DNA of 64,000 nucleotides from positions 62,001 to 126,000 of the forward strand of contig NZ_SRSO01000011.1 in the NCBI RefSeq assembly GCF_004791695.1, written 5' to 3'. A model generated the notes under the pieces. The model searched no databases. It was not told where the DNA came from and saw only the letters and a list, made by a program, of their open reading frames with translations. Below are positions 61,864 through 64,000 of this stretch, one piece after another. Positions within the stretch are counted from its first letter, which is position 1. Every line of letters starts with the position of its first letter. This DNA is from Flavivirga rizhaonensis. GTDB lineage: Bacteria > Bacteroidota > Bacteroidia > Flavobacteriales > Flavobacteriaceae. The position numbers were made by a program, and so were the translations under genes.

Positions 61864-62325
61864 TCAATATTTTTTAATAACTTTTTTAAAGCATTGAACT
61901 GAAACAATTTTATTTTTGAATTTTGCTGGTTTTATTATTTTTATTTTTTTTAATAAAAATCTCTCAATTTTTTTTATTTTTTTACCATTTTTAGAATATT
62001 GAGAATTGAACATTTTGTTGTTAGTCTTAATCCCTCCGATTCTTAAATCTCCATACTTATTTATTTTTAATGACATCATTATTTTAAGTTCATCTTTGCA
62101 ATCTGAACATTTAAAGGGATATTTGTTTAATATTTCATTAAACTTTGTGTCGAAACAATTTTTTTTATCTGTATCGTTTTCACATCCTTCAATTGTTACG
62201 TATTCATCTACACTTGCATGAATAAGATATAATTCTCCATCCCAATCAAAGTCTTCAGTTCTAATTGTTTCTTCTTGTGCAATTAATGTCACGCTAAAAA
62301 ATAAAAAGATTATTAAACTTTTCAT
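61864..62325 (-). CDS. Exported Cys-containing protein of unknown function
   Basis: About 153 residues from the ATG at 62325, which begins the signal peptide (LIIFLFFSVTLIAQ); an ATG at 62349 adds eight residues. Mature part: acidic start (RTEDFDWDGELYLIHA), paired cysteines (GCENDTDKKNCFD, FKCSDCKDE) and a Lys-rich end (KKIKIIKPAKFKNKI). The layout (an energy-transducer-like C-terminal motif with SLKINKYGDLRIGGIKT) is reminiscent of TonB C-terminal-like domains in flavobacteria, but this is weak. It is part of the accessory run with signal-peptide proteins. Confidence 0.6.
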   Translation of the reverse strand: MKSLIIFLFFSVTLIAQEETIRTEDFDWDGELYLIHASVDEYVTIEGCENDTDKKNCFDTKFNEILNKYPFKCSDCKDELKIMMSLKINKYGDLRIGGIKTNNKMFNSQYSKNGKKIKKIERFLLKKIKIIKPAKFKNKIVSVQCFKKVIKKY

Positions 62326-62395
62326 TTTTTCTATACTCAAGCCCTTCATATTTTTTTTAGCATTATATTTTTAATTATTGATTTATCCTTGTTTT

Positions 62396-63583
62396 TTAAT
62401 TCTTTTTAATATGACTTTTTAGAGTATTAATGGTATCTTCTAGACCTTCGAAAGAATTATTTCCTAAAAAAGCTTTTTCTAAAAAAGGTAAAGCTTCTTT
62501 ATAGACATTTAATCTATCATTTATTAATTCATCATATCTTTTATTATCAGCTTCTGTAGTACCTGTAGAGTTCATCTCTTCAATAATTGAATCCTGTTTA
62601 CTTAATATCAGAATACCCAAATTTAAGCAAGCAACGTAATAATTTTCATTACAACTCTTTTCATACCATTTATAAGCTATCTCATAATTTTTTTCTTCCC
62701 CCATCCCTTCAGCATATATTAGCCCTAGACAATACATAGCATCAACATTTTCTCTATTAGCACTTTTTAATATTAGTTTTTTTGCTTTATAATAATTCTT
62801 TTCCACCTTATTACCTACTAGATAATCTTTTCCTTTTTCTAAATCAAAATCTCTTTCACTTATCAATTTCCCTATTTCAGAATATTTCTTATAAACACCT
62901 ACTAATTGTCCATTTAAGTATGAGTACTCAGTTTGTAATTGACCATTTTTAAAGTACTCTTTTGATGAACCGTGTAGCTCCCCATTTAAATACAATGTCT
63001 CACTTTCCAGTTGACCATTTTCATAATAAATCTCACGTAAACCCTCTTCTTTTCCATTTACATAAGAATATTTTCCCTTTATTTTTCCATTTATATGATA
63101 ACTTGTTGCTTTACCTTCTGGTTTTCCATTGCGATAAAAACCTTCTATATCTACTTGACTATTTTCATGATACTTAATAAACTTTCCATCTAAATTGTTA
63201 TTAACATAATTCTCTATAGATTTAAGTTTACCGCTCTTTTTATAATAAAATTTCCACTCTCCTTTTTTATTCTTTGCCATTTTTCTCCAACCGTAATATT
63301 CTCCAACTGATTCTAAATTCCCATTATCATAATAGTTTTTCCAAATTCCCAAAGGCATATCATATTCAAAGTTTCCTATAGATTCTAATTGACCATTGGT
63401 ATGATACTCTTTACATTCTCCATGATATTTATACTCATTATCATTTGGCGAATAAATTTCTCTCCAAACTTGACTTAATCTAGCTTTATTCTCATCATAA
63501 TACATTTTAAGCTCCCTTATTTCTTGTGAATAACATAGGTTGTAAAATAATACTAATGCTAAAATTAAAATTGTGTTTTTCAT
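62396..63583 (-). CDS. Exported MORN-repeat (YwqK-like) protein with Sel1-like repeats
   Basis: A 395-residue protein with signal peptide (LILALVLFYNLCYSQ). From about residue 50 to 240 it has some eight MORN/YwqK-type repeats of about 22 residues, with the core YYxNGxLxxxxxYxxGxxxG, for example EYHTNGQLESIGNFEYDMP and EYFKNGQLQTEYSYLNGQL. From about 270 two Sel1-type repeats follow (AMYCLGLIYAEGMGEEKNYE, ACLNLGILI). YwqK relatives are labelled 'antitoxin component' after the Bacillus YwqJK pair, but no YwqJ-like nuclease is seen here, and export to the periplasm or surface argues for another role. Confidence 0.78.
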   Translation of the reverse strand: MKNTILILALVLFYNLCYSQEIRELKMYYDENKARLSQVWREIYSPNDNEYKYHGECKEYHTNGQLESIGNFEYDMPLGIWKNYYDNGNLESVGEYYGWRKMAKNKKGEWKFYYKKSGKLKSIENYVNNNLDGKFIKYHENSQVDIEGFYRNGKPEGKATSYHINGKIKGKYSYVNGKEEGLREIYYENGQLESETLYLNGELHGSSKEYFKNGQLQTEYSYLNGQLVGVYKKYSEIGKLISERDFDLEKGKDYLVGNKVEKNYYKAKKLILKSANRENVDAMYCLGLIYAEGMGEEKNYEIAYKWYEKSCNENYYVACLNLGILILSKQDSIIEEMNSTGTTEADNKRYDELINDRLNVYKEALPFLEKAFLGNNSFEGLEDTINTLKSHIKKN

Positions 63584-63633
63584 AATTTTCTTATAATTAT
63601 ATCTAATGCTTTTATATTTATCTCACTTTTTAC

Positions 63634-64000
63634 TTAATTTTGAATAAATACTCCATCTTTAACCTTTACTTGTTCTTCTAATTTACCCTCTGGTGTATAA
63701 ACATTTAGTAAACCATTCCCATTTCTAAAGGTTCCAATATTTAAACTACCCCCATTTTTGTTGAGCAGTTTTAAAACATTCATTAACTTATCCTTAGCAT
63801 ATTCTCTTTTTGTAAATAATTTACCATCTTCATAATAAGTAGTCCACAAACCATCTAACTTATCTGATTCAAAATTATATTCATTTTTTAAGTTCCCATT
63901 TTCATAGTACTCTTTCCAAAGCCCATTTCGTTTTCCATTATTAAAATTTTGAATTGCATACAATTTTCCATTCTCATAGTAAACGTAACATTCTCCATGT
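63634..64000 (-). CDS. MORN-repeat protein, N-terminus beyond right edge
   Basis: The minus-strand frame is open to the last base of the window; its start lies to the right. The visible 120 or so residues are MORN/YwqK repeats: HGECYVYYENGKLYAIQNFN, KRNGLWKEYYENGNLKNEYN, LDGLWTTYYEDGKLF and LNVYTPEGKLEEQVKVKDG. It is a paralogue of the gene at 62396, which also contains HGECKEYHTNGQL, so a tandem family is present. A TTG at 63963 could be mistaken for a start, but the repeat pattern continues before it. Confidence 0.75.
   Translation of the reverse strand, partial: HGECYVYYENGKLYAIQNFNNGKRNGLWKEYYENGNLKNEYNFESDKLDGLWTTYYEDGKLFTKREYAKDKLMNVLKLLNKNGGSLNIGTFRNGNGLLNVYTPEGKLEEQVKVKDGVFIQN

Noticed and set aside
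61699..61902. Plus-strand hydrophobic open frame of 67 codons
   Set aside because: It reads AT-rich sequence antisense to the end of the gene at 61864 and has no start context or family match.
59360..64000. Intact prophage downstream of the integrase
   Set aside because: No capsid, terminase, tail or replication genes are seen in the 4.6 kb available; element type cannot be decided from this window.
1..64000. tRNA and rRNA genes
   Set aside because: No cloverleaf-like sequence with a TTCGA-type T-loop and matching acceptor arms, and no rRNA landmark, was recognised in the intergenic regions by eye.

Overview
The window is AT-rich chromosomal DNA from a member of the Bacteroidota, almost certainly a marine flavobacterium (Flavobacteriaceae); the genus cannot be fixed from sequence alone. 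Pointers are promoters of the TTTG-N19-21-TAnnTTTG type, a type IX secretion cargo C-terminus, families typical of the class (DUF4199, DUF4252, DUF5777, Spy-like 'sensor of ECF sigma factor'), many short-signal lipoproteins, three ECF sigma factor loci, TonB-dependent receptors and a PL14-type (alginate lyase family) polysaccharide lyase.

Layout. 1-9.4 kb: a truncated membrane protein, a beta-propeller lipoprotein, an ECF sigma/anti-sigma/sensor trio, an ABC exporter with a phosphohexomutase, a GT2 glycosyltransferase and a DUF4199 protein. 9.5-20.6 kb: housekeeping and mixed genes (rpmE2, a sugar nucleotidyltransferase-like protein, an oligopeptide-binding lipoprotein beside a decapitated ABC ATPase, mtaB, an alpha/beta hydrolase, a lytic transglycosylase, rpmH). 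20.7-32.1 kb: carB, a yceI gene bracketed by two almost identical palindromic repeats, a cytochrome c/DUF5777/T9SS-cargo group, an Asp-rich repeat lipoprotein, and a divergent FecI/FecR/TonB-receptor signalling set. 32.1-38 kb: a thioesterase, a SatD-DUF3307 pair preceded by a strictly periodic operator array, rmuC, a SCO protein and a TPR lipoprotein.

38-48.5 kb is a vitamin B12 capture and salvage locus. On the minus strand lie cobU-cobT-cobS-cobC and btuF-btuC-btuD; diverging from them a cobalamin riboswitch leads btuB and a BtuG-like surface propeller; a DUF71/COG2102 ATPase of the type linked to B12 salvage follows. No corrin-ring synthesis genes are present, so the locus fits scavenging and nucleotide-loop rebuilding. 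A decayed piece of cobS sits just upstream of intact cobS.

48.5-59 kb: an S41 peptidase, an ECF sigma/anti-sigma/DUF4252 operon, purB, a haem-binding protein, a glycosyltransferase, the PL14 lyase, and a sirtuin. The sirtuin has lost its first Rossmann strand and first nucleotide-binding glycine motif exactly where a large serine integrase element begins (about 59,290). A second, frameshifted sirtuin C-terminus lies near 57.7-57.85 kb. From 59.3 kb to the right edge is accessory DNA: integrase, two unknown secreted proteins and two MORN/YwqK-like repeat proteins, the last running off the window.

The most interesting signals are (1) the satD leader: five 20-bp inverted repeats at an exact 28-bp period in which the spacers themselves form promoter boxes, driving a two-gene module of a cyclase-like protein plus a membrane protein; (2) the integrase that has split a sirtuin gene; (3) mobile palindromic repeats that abut or supply gene ends.
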